A DNA stretch of 64,000 nucleotides, taken from contig OZ022349.1 of assembly GCA_963989245.1 (NCBI GenBank), positions 31,850,693-31,914,692 on the forward strand. Direction: 5' to 3'. The notes beneath the pieces are model-generated. The model saw nothing but the letters and a program-made list of their open reading frames with translations. It did no database searches and had not been told where the DNA came from. This DNA comes from Nansenia antarctica. Taxonomy: Eukaryota > Chordata > Actinopteri > Argentiniformes > Microstomatidae. Both the position numbers and the translations under genes were made by a program. Within the stretch, counting starts at the first letter, position 1; each line of letters begins with the position of its first letter. Below are positions 49,712 through 62,177 of this stretch, piece by piece.

Positions 49712-51879
49712 CACACGCAATTCAAGTTGCTCTGATTGTCATTTAGAGTTACGTTATAGGATTATTCAACAACAAGTCAAAATGTGCTCGTGAAAGGCAG
49801 AAAACAACACTTTGATAGTTTGATATAACTTGAGAACGAATGCAAAAAACAGTCCACTCTAAGAACAGGCCGCTTGGACACTTTCAGAACAGCTCTGTTA
49901 ATGACTGAAAACAGCTCTCGAAGAGATTGTCAAAAGAGACTCCGAAAACGAAACGTTGATCACTTTTGAGCAAAAGGCTGCACACACGCAATTCAAGTTG
50001 CTCTGATTGTCATTTAGAGTTACATTATAGGATTATTCAACAACAAGTCAAAATGTGCTCGTGAAAGGCAGAAAACAACACTTTGATAGTTTGATATAAC
50101 TTGAGAACGAATGCAAAAAACAGTCCACTCTCAGAACAGGCCGCTTGGACACTTTCAGAACAGCTCTGTTAATGACTGAAAACAGCTCTCGAAGAGATTG
50201 TCAAAAGAGACTCCGAAAACGAAACGTTGATCACTTTTGAGCAAAAGGCTGCACACACGCAATTCAAGTTGCTCTGATTGTAATTTAGAGTTACATTATA
50301 GGATTATTCAACAACAAGTCAAAATGTGCTCGTGAAAGGCAGAAAACAACACTTTGATAGTTTGATATAACTTGAGAACGAATGCAAAAAACAGTCCACT
50401 CTCAGAACAGGCCGCTTGGACACTTTCAGAACAGCTCTGTTAATGACTGAAAACAGCTCTCGAAGAGATTGTCAAAAGAGACTCCGAAAACGAAACGTTG
50501 ATCACTTTTGAGCAAAAGGCTGCACACACGCAATTCAAGTTGCTCTGATTGTCATTTAGAGTTACATTATAGGATTATTCAACAACAAGTCAAAATGTGC
50601 TCGTGAAAGGCAGAAAACAACACTTTGATAGTTTGATATAACTTGAGAACGAATGCAAAAAACAGTCCACTCTCAGAACAGGCCGCTTGGACACTTTCAG
50701 AACAGCTCTGTTAATGACTGAAAACAGCTCTCGAAGAGATTGTCAAAAGAGACTCCGAAAACGAAACGTTGATCACTTTTGAGCAAAAGGCTGCACACAC
50801 GCAATTCAAGTTGCTCTGATTGTCATTTAGAGTTACATTATAGGATTATTCAACAACAAGTCAAAATGTGCTCGTGAAAGGCAGAAAACAACACTTTGAT
50901 AGTTTGATATAACTTGAGAACGAATGCAAAAAACAGTCCACTCTCAGAACAGGCCGCTTGGACACTTTCAGAACAGCTCTGTTAATGACTGAAAACAGCT
51001 CTCGAAGAGATTGTCAAAAGAGACTCCGAAAACGAAACGTTGATCACTTTTGAGCAAAAGGCTGCACACACGCAATTCAAGTTGCTCTGATTGTCATTTA
51101 GAGTTACATTATAGGATTATTCAACAACAAGTCAAAATGTGCTCATGAAAGGCAGAAAACAACACTTTGATAGTTTGATATAACTTGAGAACGAATGCAA
51201 AAAACAGTCCACTCTCAGAACAGGCCGCTTGGACACTTTCAGAACAGCTCTGTTAATGACTGAAAACAGCTCTCGAAGAGATTGTCAAAAGAGACTCCGA
51301 AAACGAAACGTTGATCACTTTTGAGCAAAAGGCTGCACACACGCAATTCAAGTTGCTCTGATTGTCATTTAGAGTTACATTATAGGATTATTCAACAACA
51401 AGTCAAAATGTGCTCGTGAAAGGCAGAAAACAACACTTTGATAGTTTGATATAACTTGAGAACGAATGCAAAAAACAGTCCACTCTAAGAACAGGCCGCT
51501 TGGACACTTTCAGAACAGCTCTGTTAATGACTGAAAACAGCTCTCGAAGAGATTGTCAAAAGAGACTCTGAAAACGAAACGTTGATCACTTTTGAGCAAA
51601 AGGCTGCACACACGCAATTCAAGTTGCTCTGATTGTCATTTAGAGTAACATTATAGGATTATTCAACAACAAGTGAAAATGTGCTCGTGAAAGGCAGAAA
51701 ACAACACTTTGATAGTTTGATATAACTTGAGAACGAATGCAAAAAACAGTCCACTCTCAGAACAGGCCGCTTGGACACTTTCAGAACAGCTCTGTTAATG
51801 ACTGAAAACAGCTCTCGAAGAGATTGTCAAAAGAGACTCCGAAAACGAAACGTTGATCACTTTTGAGCAAAAGGCTGCA
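49712..51879. repeat. 12/10-monomer HOR, copy 3 (partial)
   Basis: ttacGtt (49746), gtAattt (50273), ctcAtgaaag (51141) and the gtAac/gtGaaa monomer near 51650 repeat the marker series of the preceding copy at exact 2710-bp offsets. After about 51880 the series departs to another monomer order. Confidence 0.76.
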
Positions 51880-54047
51880 CACACGCAATTCAAGTTGCTC
51901 TGATTGTCATTTAGAGTTACATTATAGGATTATTCAACAACAAGTCAAAATGTGCTCGTGAAAGGCAGAAAACAACACTTTGATAGTTTGATATAACTTG
52001 AGAACGAATGCAAAAAACAGTCCACTCTCAGAACAGGCCGCTTGGACACTTTCAGAACAGCTCTGTTAATGACTGAAAACAGCTCTCGAAGAGATTGTCA
52101 AAAGAGACTCTGAAAACGAAACGTTGATCACTTTTGAGCAAAAGGCTGCACACACGCAATTCAAGTTGCTCTGATTGTCATTTAGAGTTACATTATAGGA
52201 TTATTCAACAACAAGTCAAAATGTGCTCGTGAAAGGCAGAAAACAACACTTTGATAGTTTGATATAACTTGAGAACGAATGCAAAAAACAGTCCACTCTA
52301 AGAACAGGCCGCTTGGACACTTTCAGAACAGCTCTGTTAATGACTGAAAACAGCTCTCGAAGAGATTGTCAAAAGAGACTCTGAAAACGAAACGTTGATT
52401 ACTTTTGAGCAAAAGGCTGCACACACGCAATTCAAGTTGCTCTGATTGTCATTTAGAGTAACATTATAGGATTATTCAACAACAAGTCAAAATGTGCTCG
52501 TGAAAGGCAGAAAACAACACTTTGATAGTTTGATATAACTTGAGAACGAATGCAAAAAACAGTCCACTCTCAGAACAGGACGCTTGGACACTTTCAGAAC
52601 AGCTCTGTTAATGACTGAAAACAGCTCTCGAAGAGATTGTCAAAAGAGACTCCGAAAACGAAACGTTGATCACTTTTGAGCAAAAGGCTGCACACACGCA
52701 ATTCAAGTTGCTCTGATTGTCATTTAGAGTTACATTATAGGATTATTCAACAACAAGTCAAAATGTGCTCGTGAAAGGCAGAAAACAACACTTTGATAGT
52801 TTGATATAACTTGAGAACGAATGCAAAAAACAGTCCACTCTAAGAACAGGCCGCTTGGACACTTTCAGAACAGCTCTGTTAATGACTGAAAACAGCTCTC
52901 GAAGAGATTGTCAAAAGAGACTCCGAAAACGAAACGTTGATCACTTTTGAGCAAAAGGCTGCACACACGCAATTCAAGTTGCTCTGATTGTCATTTAGAG
53001 TTACATTATAGGATTATTCAACAACAAGTCAAAATGTGCTCGTGAAAGGCAGAAAACAACACTTTGATAGTTTGATATAACTTGAGAACGAATGCAAAAA
53101 ACAGTCCACTCTCAGAACAGGCCGCTTGGACACTTTCAGAACAGCTCTGTTAATGACTGAAAACAGCTCTCGAAGAGATTGTCAAAAGAGACTCCGAAAA
53201 CGAAACGTTGATCACTTTTGAGCAAAAGGCTGCACACACGCAATTCAAGTTGCTCTGATTGTCATTTAGAGTTACATTATAGGATTATTCAACAACAAGT
53301 CAAAATGTGCTCGTGAAAGGCAGAAAACAACACTTTGATAGTTTGATATAACTTGAGAACGAATGCAAAAAACAGTCCACTCTAAGAACAGGCCGCTTGG
53401 ACACTTTCAGAACAGCTCTGTTAATGACTGAAAACAGCTCTCGAAGAGATTGTCAAAAGAGACTCTGAAAACGAAACGTTGATTACTTTTGAGCAAAAGG
53501 CTGCACACACGCAATTCAAGTTGCTCTGATTGTCATTTAGAGTAACATTATAGGATTATTCAACAACAAGTCAAAATGTGCTCGTGAAAGGCAGAAAACA
53601 ACACTTTGATAGTTTGATATAACTTGAGAACGAATGCAAAAAACAGTCCACTCTCAGAACAGGCCGCTTGGACACTTTCAGAACAGCTCTGTTAATGACT
53701 GAAAACAGCTCTCGAAGAGATTGTCAAAAGAGACTCCGAAAACGAAACGTTGATCACTTTTGAGCAAAAGGCTGCACACACGCAATTCAAGTTGCTCTGA
53801 TTGTCATTTAGAGTTACATTATAGGATTATTCAACAACAAGTCAAAATGTGCTCGTGAAAGGCAGAAAACAACACTTTGATAGTTTGATATAACTTGAGA
53901 ACGAATGCAAAAAACAGTCCACTCTCAGAACAGGCCGCTTGGACACTTTCAGAACAGCTCTGTTAATGACTGAAAACAGCTCTCGAAGAGATTGTCAAAA
54001 GAGACTCTGAAAACGAAACGTTGATCACTTTTGAGCAAAAGGCTGCA
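51880..54047. repeat. Satellite without a clear local HOR copy
   Basis: Eight monomers between the ttacGtt series of the middle and of the end. Markers include gtAac following actcTg/gatTac and a cagGacgc change (52577). The last is found again at 56913 and 63146, 16 and then 23 monomers further on, so it belongs to the same family as the 7-monomer HOR that follows. Confidence 0.65.
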
Positions 54048-55944
54048 CACACGCAATTCAAGTTGCTCTGATTGTCATTTAGAGTTACGTTATAGGATTA
54101 TTCAACAACAAGTCAAAATGTGCTCGTGAAAGGCAGAAAACAACACTTTGATAGTTTGATATAACTTGAGAACGAATGCAAAAAACAGTCCACTCTAAGA
54201 ACAGGCCGCTTGGACACTTTCAGAACAGCTCTGTTAATGACTGAAAACAGCTCTCGAAGAGATTGTCAAAAGAGACTCCGAAAACGAAACGTTGATCACT
54301 TTTGAGCAAAAGGCTGCACACACGCAATTCAAGTTGCTCTGATTGTCATTTAGAGTTACATTATAGGATTATTCAACAACAAGTCAAAATGTGCTCGTGA
54401 AAGGCAGAAAACAACACTTTGATAGTTTGATATAACTTGAGAACGAATGCAAAAAACAGTCCACTCTCAGAACAGGCCGCTTGGACACTTTCAGAACAGC
54501 TCTGTTAATGACTGAAAACAGCTCTCGAAGAGATTGTCAAAAGAGACTCCGAAAACGAAACGTTGATCACTTTTGAGCAAAAGGCTGCACACACGCAATT
54601 CAAGTTGCTCTGATTGTCATTTAGAGTTACATTATAGGATTATTCAACAACAAGTCAAAATGTGCTCGTGAAAGGCAGAAAACAACACTTTGATAGTTTG
54701 ATATAACTTGAGAACGAATGCAAAAAACAGTCCACTCTAAGAACAGGCCGCTTGGACACTTTCAGAACAGCTCTGTTAATGACTGAAAACAGCTCTCGAA
54801 GAGATTGTCAAAAGAGACTCTGAAAACGAAACGTTGATTACTTTTGAGCAAAAGGCTGCACACACGCAATTCAAGTTGCTCTGATTGTCATTTAGAGTAA
54901 CATTATAGGATTATTCAACAACAAGTCAAAATGTGCTCGTGAAAGGCAGAAAACAACACTTTGATAGTTTGATATAACTTGAGAACGAATGCAAAAAACA
55001 GTCCACTCTCAGAACAGGCCGCTTGGACACTTTCAGAACAGCTCTGTTAATGACTGAAAACAGCTCTCGAAGAGATTGTCAAAAGAGACTCCGAAAACGA
55101 AACGTTGATCACTTTTGAGCAAAAGGCTGCACACACGCAATTCAAGTTGCTCTGATTGTCATTTAGAGTTACATTATAGGATTATTCAACAACAAGTCAA
55201 AATGTGCTCGTGAAAGGCAGAAAACAACACTTTGATAGTTTGATATAACTTGAGAACGAATGCAAAAAACAGTCCACTCTAAGAACAGGCCGCTTGGACA
55301 CTTTCAGAACAGCTCTGTTAATGACTGAAAACAGCTCTCGAAGAGATTGTCAAAAGAGACTCCGAAAACGAAACGTTGATCACTTTTGAGCAAAAGGCTG
55401 CACACACGCAATTCAAGTTGCTCTGATTGTCATTTAGAGTTACATTATAGGATTATTCAACAACAAGTCAAAATGTGCTCGTGAAAGGCAGAAAACAACA
55501 CTTTGATAGTTTGATATAACTTGAGAACGAATGCAAAAAACAGTCCACTCTCAGAACAGGCCGCTTGGACACTTTCAGAACAGCTCTGTTAATGACTGAA
55601 AACAGCTCTCGAAGAGATTGTCAAAAGAGACTCCGAAAACGAAACGTTGATCACTTTTGAGCAAAAGGCTGCACACACGCAATTCAAGTTGCTCTGATTG
55701 TCATTTAGAGTTACATTATAGGATTATTCAACAACAAGTCAAAATGTGCTCGTGAAAGGCAGAAAACAACACTTTGATAGTTTGATATAACTTGAGAACG
55801 AATGCAAAAAACAGTCCACTCTAAGAACAGGCCGCTTGGACACTTTCAGAACAGCTCTGTTAATGACTGAAAACAGCTCTCGAAGAGATTGTCAAAAGAG
55901 ACTCTGAAAACGAAACGTTGATCACTTTTGAGCAAAAGGCTGCA
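54048..55944. repeat. 7-monomer HOR (1897 bp), right end, copy 1
   Basis: Order of monomers: ttacGtt/tctAag/actcCg; tctCag/actcCg; tctAag/actcTg/gatTac; gtAac/tctCag/actcCg; tctAag/actcCg; tctCag/actcCg; tctAag/actcTg. The next ttacGtt monomer begins exactly 1897 bp later. This is the clearest HOR unit of the right block. Confidence 0.88.
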
Positions 55945-57841
55945 CACACGCAATTCAAGTTGCTCTGATTGTCATTTAGAGTTACGTTATAGGATTATTC
56001 AACAACAAGTCAAAATGTGCTCGTGAAAGGCAGAAAACAACACTTTGATAGTTTGATATAACTTGAGAACGAATGCAAAAAACAGTCCACTCTAAGAACA
56101 GGCCGCTTGGACACTTTCAGAACAGCTCTGTTAATGACTGAAAACAGCTCTCGAAGAGATTGTCAAAAGAGACTCCGAAAACGAAACGTTGATCACTTTT
56201 GAGCAAAAGGCTGCACACACGCAATTCAAGTTGCTCTGATTGTCATTTAGAGTTACATTATAGGATTATTCAACAACAAGTCAAAATGTGCTCGTGAAAG
56301 GCAGAAAACAACACTTTGATAGTTTGATATAACTTGAGAACGAATGCAAAAAACAGTCCACTCTCAGAACAGGCCGCTTGGACACTTTCAGAACAGCTCT
56401 GTTAATGACTGAAAACAGCTCTCGAAGAGATTGTCAAAAGAGACTCCGAAAACGAAACGTTGATCACTTTTGAGCAAAAGGCTGCACACACGCAATTCAA
56501 GTTGCTCTGATTGTCATTTAGAGTTACATTATAGGATTATTCAACAACAAGTCAAAATGTGCTCGTGAAAGGCAGAAAACAACACTTTGATAGTTTGATA
56601 TAACTTGAGAACGAATGCAAAAAACAGTCCACTCTAAGAACAGGCCGCTTGGACACTTTCAGAACAGCTCTGTTAATGACTGAAAACAGCTCTCGAAGAG
56701 ATTGTCAAAAGAGACTCTGAAAACGAAACGTTGATTACTTTTGAGCAAAAGGCTGCACACACGCAATTCAAGTTGCTCTGATTGTCATTTAGAGTAACAT
56801 TATAGGATTATTCAACAACAAGTCAAAATGTGCTCGTGAAAGGCAGAAAACAACACTTTGATAGTTTGATATAACTTGAGAACGAATGCAAAAAACAGTC
56901 CACTCTCAGAACAGGACGCTTGGACACTTTCAGAACAGCTCTGTTAATGACTGAAAACAGCTCTCGAAGAGATTGTCAAAAGAGACTCCGAAAACGAAAC
57001 GTTGATCACTTTTGAGCAAAAGGCTGCACACACGCAATTCAAGTTGCTCTGATTGTCATTTAGAGTTACATTATAGGATTATTCAACAACAAGTCAAAAT
57101 GTGCTCGTGAAAGGCAGAAAACAACACTTTGATAGTTTGATATAACTTGAGAACGAATGCAAAAAACAGTCCACTCTAAGAACAGGCCGCTTGGACACTT
57201 TCAGAACAGCTCTGTTAATGACTGAAAACAGCTCTCGAAGAGATTGTCAAAAGAGACTCCGAAAACGAAACGTTGATCACTTTTGAGCAAAAGGCTGCAC
57301 ACACGCAATTCAAGTTGCTCTGATTGTCATTTAGAGTTACATTATAGGATTATTCAACAACAAGTCAAAATGTGCTCGTGAAAGGCAGAAAACAACACTT
57401 TGATAGTTTGATATAACTTGAGAACGAATGCAAAAAACAGTCCACTCTCAGAACAGGCCGCTTGGACACTTTCAGAACAGCTCTGTTAATGACTGAAAAC
57501 AGCTCTCGAAGAGATTGTCAAAAGAGACTCCGAAAACGAAACGTTGATCACTTTTGAGCAAAAGGCTGCACACACGCAATTCAAGTTGCTCTGATTGTCA
57601 TTTAGAGTTACATTATAGGATTATTCAACAACAAGTCAAAATGTGCTCGTGAAAGGCAGAAAACAACACTTTGATAGTTTGATATAACTTGAGAACGAAT
57701 GCAAAAAACAGTCCACTCTCAGAACAGGCCGCTTGGACACTTTCAGAACAGCTCTGTTAATGACTGAAAACAGCTCTCGAAGAGATTGTCAAAAGAGACT
57801 CTGAAAACGAAACGTTGATCACTTTTGAGCAAAAGGCTGCA
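55945..57841. repeat. 7-monomer HOR (1897 bp), right end, copy 2
   Basis: Same seven-monomer order as the unit before it. The fourth monomer carries the cagGacgc change (56913), and the last monomer is tctCag/actcTg where the first copy has tctAag. Confidence 0.88.
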
Positions 57842-60280
57842 CACACGCAATTCAAGTTGCTCTGATTGTCATTTAGAGTTACGTTATAGGATTATTCAAC
57901 AACAAGTCAAAATGTGCTCGTGAAAGGCAGAAAACAACACTTTGATAGTTTGATATAACTTGAGAACGAATGCAAAAAACAGTCCACTCTAAGAACAGGC
58001 CGCTTGGACACTTTCAGAACAGCTCTGTTAATGACTGAAAACAGCTCTCGAAGAGATTGTCAAAAGAGACTCCGAAAACGAAACGTTGATCACTTTTGAG
58101 CAAAAGGCTGCACACACGCAATTCAAGTTGCTCTGATTGTCATTTAGAGTTACATTATAGGATTATTCAACAACAAGTCAAAATGTGCTCGTGAAAGGCA
58201 GAAAACAACACTTTGATAGTTTGATATAACTTGAGAACGAATGCAAAAAACAGTCCACTCTCAGAACAGGCCGCTTGGACACTTTCAGAACAGCTCTGTT
58301 AATGACTGAAAACAGCTCTCGAAGAGATTGTCAAAAGAGACTCCGAAAACGAAACGTTGATCACTTTTGAGCAAAAGGCTGCACACACGCAATTCAAGTT
58401 GCTCTGATTGTCATTTAGAGTTACATTATAGGATTATTCAACAACAAGTCAAAATGTGCTCGTGAAAGGCAGAAAACAACACTTTGATAGTTTGATATAA
58501 CTTGAGAACGAATGCAAAAAACAGTCCACTCTAAGAACAGGCCGCTTGGACACTTTCAGAACAGCTCTGTTAATGACTGAAAACAGCTCTCGAAGAGATT
58601 GTCAAAAGAGACTCTGAAAACGAAACGTTGATTACTTTTGAGCAAAAGGCTGCACACACGCAATTCAAGTTGCTCTGATTGTCATTTAGAGTAACATTAT
58701 AGGATTATTCAACAACAAGTCAAAATGTGCTCGTGAAAGGCAGAAAACAACACTTTGATAGTTTGATATAACTTGAGAACGAATGCAAAAAACAGTCCAC
58801 TCTCAGAACAGGCCGCTTGGACACTTTCAGAACAGCTCTGTTAATGACTGAAAACAGCTCTCGAAGAGATTGTCAAAAGAGACTCCGAAAACGAAACGTT
58901 GATCACTTTTGAGCAAAAGGCTGCACACACGCAATTCAAGTTGCTCTGATTGTCATTTAGAGTTACATTATAGGATTATTCAACAACAAGTCAAAATGTG
59001 CTCGTGAAAGGCAGAAAACAACACTTTGATAGTTTGATATAACTTGAGAACGAATGCAAAAAACAGTCCACTCTAAGAACAGGCCGCTTGGACACTTTCA
59101 GAACAGCTCTGTTAATGACTGAAAACAGCTCTCGAAGAGATTGTCAAAAGAGACTCCGAAAACGAAACGTTGATCACTTTTGAGCAAAAGGCTGCACACA
59201 CGCAATTCAAGTTGCTCTGATTGTCATTTAGAGTTACATTATAGGATTATTCAACAACAAGTCAAAATGTGCTCGTGAAAGGCAGAAAACAACACTTTGA
59301 TAGTTTGATATAACTTGAGAACGAATGCAAAAAACAGTCCACTCTCAGAACAGGCCGCTTGGACACTTTCAGAACAGCTCTGTTAATGACTGAAAACAGC
59401 TCTCGAAGAGATTGTCAAAAGAGACTCCGAAAACGAAACGTTGATCACTTTTGAGCAAAAGGCTGCACACACGCAATTCAAGTTGCTCTGATTGTCATTT
59501 AGAGTTACATTATAGGATTATTCAACAACAAGTCAAAATGTGCTCGTGAAAGGCAGAAAACAACACTTTGATAGTTTGATATAACTTGAGAACGAATGCA
59601 AAAAACAGTCCACTCTAAGAACAGGCCGCTTGGACACTTTCAGAACAGCTCTGTTAATGACTGAAAACAGCTCTCGAAGAGATTGTCAAAAGAGACTCCG
59701 AAAACGAAACGTTGATCACTTTTGAGCAAAAGGCTGCACACACGCAATTCAAGTTGCTCTGATTGTCATTTAGAGTTACATTATAGGATTATTCAACAAC
59801 AAGTCAAAATGTGCTCGTGAAAGGCAGAAAACAACACTTTGATAGTTTGATATAACTTGAGAACGAATGCAAAAAACAGTCCACTCTCAGAACAGGCCGC
59901 TTGGACACTTTCAGAACAGCTCTGTTAATGACTGAAAACAGCTCTCGAAGAGATTGTCAAAAGAGACTCCGAAAACGAAACGTTGATCACTTTTGAGCAA
60001 AAGGCTGCACACACGCAATTCAAGTTGCTCTGATTGTCATTTAGAGTTACATTATAGGATTATTCAACAACAAGTCAAAATGTGCTCGTGAAAGGCAGAA
60101 AACAACACTTTGATAGTTTGATATAACTTGAGAACGAATGCAAAAAACAGTCCACTCTCAGAACAGGCCGCTTGGACACTTTCAGAACAGCTCTGTTAAT
60201 GACTGAAAACAGCTCTCGAAGAGATTGTCAAAAGAGACTCTGAAAACGAAACGTTGATCACTTTTGAGCAAAAGGCTGCA
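57842..60280. repeat. HOR variant of 9 monomers (2439 bp)
   Basis: It begins and ends like the 7-monomer unit but contains one extra pair (tctAag/actcCg then tctCag/actcCg) after the sixth monomer. The distance between ttacGtt markers is 2439 bp, 9 x 271. This is a simple two-monomer duplication inside the HOR. Confidence 0.86.
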
Positions 60281-62177
60281 CACACGCAATTCAAGTTGCT
60301 CTGATTGTCATTTAGAGTTACGTTATAGGATTATTCAACAACAAGTCAAAATGTGCTCGTGAAAGGCAGAAAACAACACTTTGATAGTTTGATATAACTT
60401 GAGAACGAATGCAAAAAACAGTCCACTCTAAGAACAGGCCGCTTGGACACTTTCAGAACAGCTCTGTTAATGACTGAAAACAGCTCTCGAAGAGATTGTC
60501 AAAAGAGACTCCGAAAACGAAACGTTGATCACTTTTGAGCAAAAGGCTGCACACACGCAATTCAAGTTGCTCTGATTGTCATTTAGAGTTACATTATAGG
60601 ATTATTCAACAACAAGTCAAAATGTGCTCGTGAAAGGCAGAAAACAACACTTTGATAGTTTGATATAACTTGAGAACGAATGCAAAAAACAGTCCACTCT
60701 CAGAACAGGCCGCTTGGACACTTTCAGAACAGCTCTGTTAATGACTGAAAACAGCTCTCGAAGAGATTGTCAAAAGAGACTCCGAAAACGAAACGTTGAT
60801 CACTTTTGAGCAAAAGGCTGCACACACGCAATTCAAGTTGCTCTGATTGTCATTTAGAGTTACATTATAGGATTATTCAACAACAAGTCAAAATGTGCTC
60901 GTGAAAGGCAGAAAACAACACTTTGATAGTTTGATATAACTTGAGAACGAATGCAAAAAACAGTCCACTCTAAGAACAGGCCGCTTGGACACTTTCAGAA
61001 CAGCTCTGTTAATGACTGAAAACAGCTCTCGAAGAGATTGTCAAAAGAGACTCTGAAAACGAAACGTTGATTACTTTTGAGCAAAAGGCTGCACACGCGC
61101 AATTCAAGTTGCTCTGATTGTCATTTAGAGTAACATTATAGGATTATTCAACAACAAGTCAAAATGTGCTCGTGAAAGGCAGAAAACAACACTTTGATAG
61201 TTTGATATAACTTGAGAACGAATGCAAAAAACAGTCCACTCTCAGAACAGGCCGCTTGGACACTTTCAGAACAGCTCTGTTAATGACTGAAAACAGCTCT
61301 CGAAGAGATTGTCAAAAGAGACTCCGAAAACGAAACGTTGATCACTTTTGAGCAAAAGGCTGCACACACGCAATTCAAGTTGCTCTGATTGTCATTTAGA
61401 GTTACATTATAGGATTATTCAACAACAAGTCAAAATGTGCTCGTGAAAGGCAGAAAACAACACTTTGATAGTTTGATATAACTTGAGAACGAATGCAAAA
61501 AACAGTCCACTCTAAGAACAGGCCGCTTGGACACTTTCAGAACAGCTCTGTTAATGACTGAAAACAGCTCTCGAAGAGATTGTCAAAAGAGACTCCGAAA
61601 ACGAAACGTTGATCACTTTTGAGCAAAAGGCTGCACACACGCAATTCAAGTTGCTCTGATTGTCATTTAGAGTTACATTATAGGATTATTCAACAACAAG
61701 TCAAAATGTGCTCGTGAAAGGCAGAAAACAACACTTTGATAGTTTGATATAACTTGAGAACGAATGCAAAAAACAGTCCACTCTCAGAACAGGCCGCTTG
61801 GACACTTTCAGAACAGCTCTGTTAATGACTGAAAACAGCTCTCGAAGAGATTGTCAAAAGAGACTCCGAAAACGAAACGTTGATCACTTTTGAGCAAAAG
61901 GCTGCACACACGCAATTCAAGTTGCTCTGATTGTCATTTAGAGTTACATTATAGGATTATTCAACAACAAGTCAAAATGTGCTCGTGAAAGGCAGAAAAC
62001 AACACTTTGATAGTTTGATATAACTTGAGAACGAATGCAAAAAACAGTCCACTCTAAGAACAGGCCGCTTGGACACTTTCAGAACAGCTCTGTTAATGAC
62101 TGAAAACAGCTCTCGAAGAGATTGTCAAAAGAGACTCTGAAAACGAAACGTTGATCACTTTTGAGCAAAAGGCTGCA
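60281..62177. repeat. 7-monomer HOR (1897 bp), right end, copy 4
   Basis: The seven-monomer order is restored, ending with a tctAag/actcTg monomer as in the first copy. A private cacacGcgc change lies near 61097. Confidence 0.88.
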
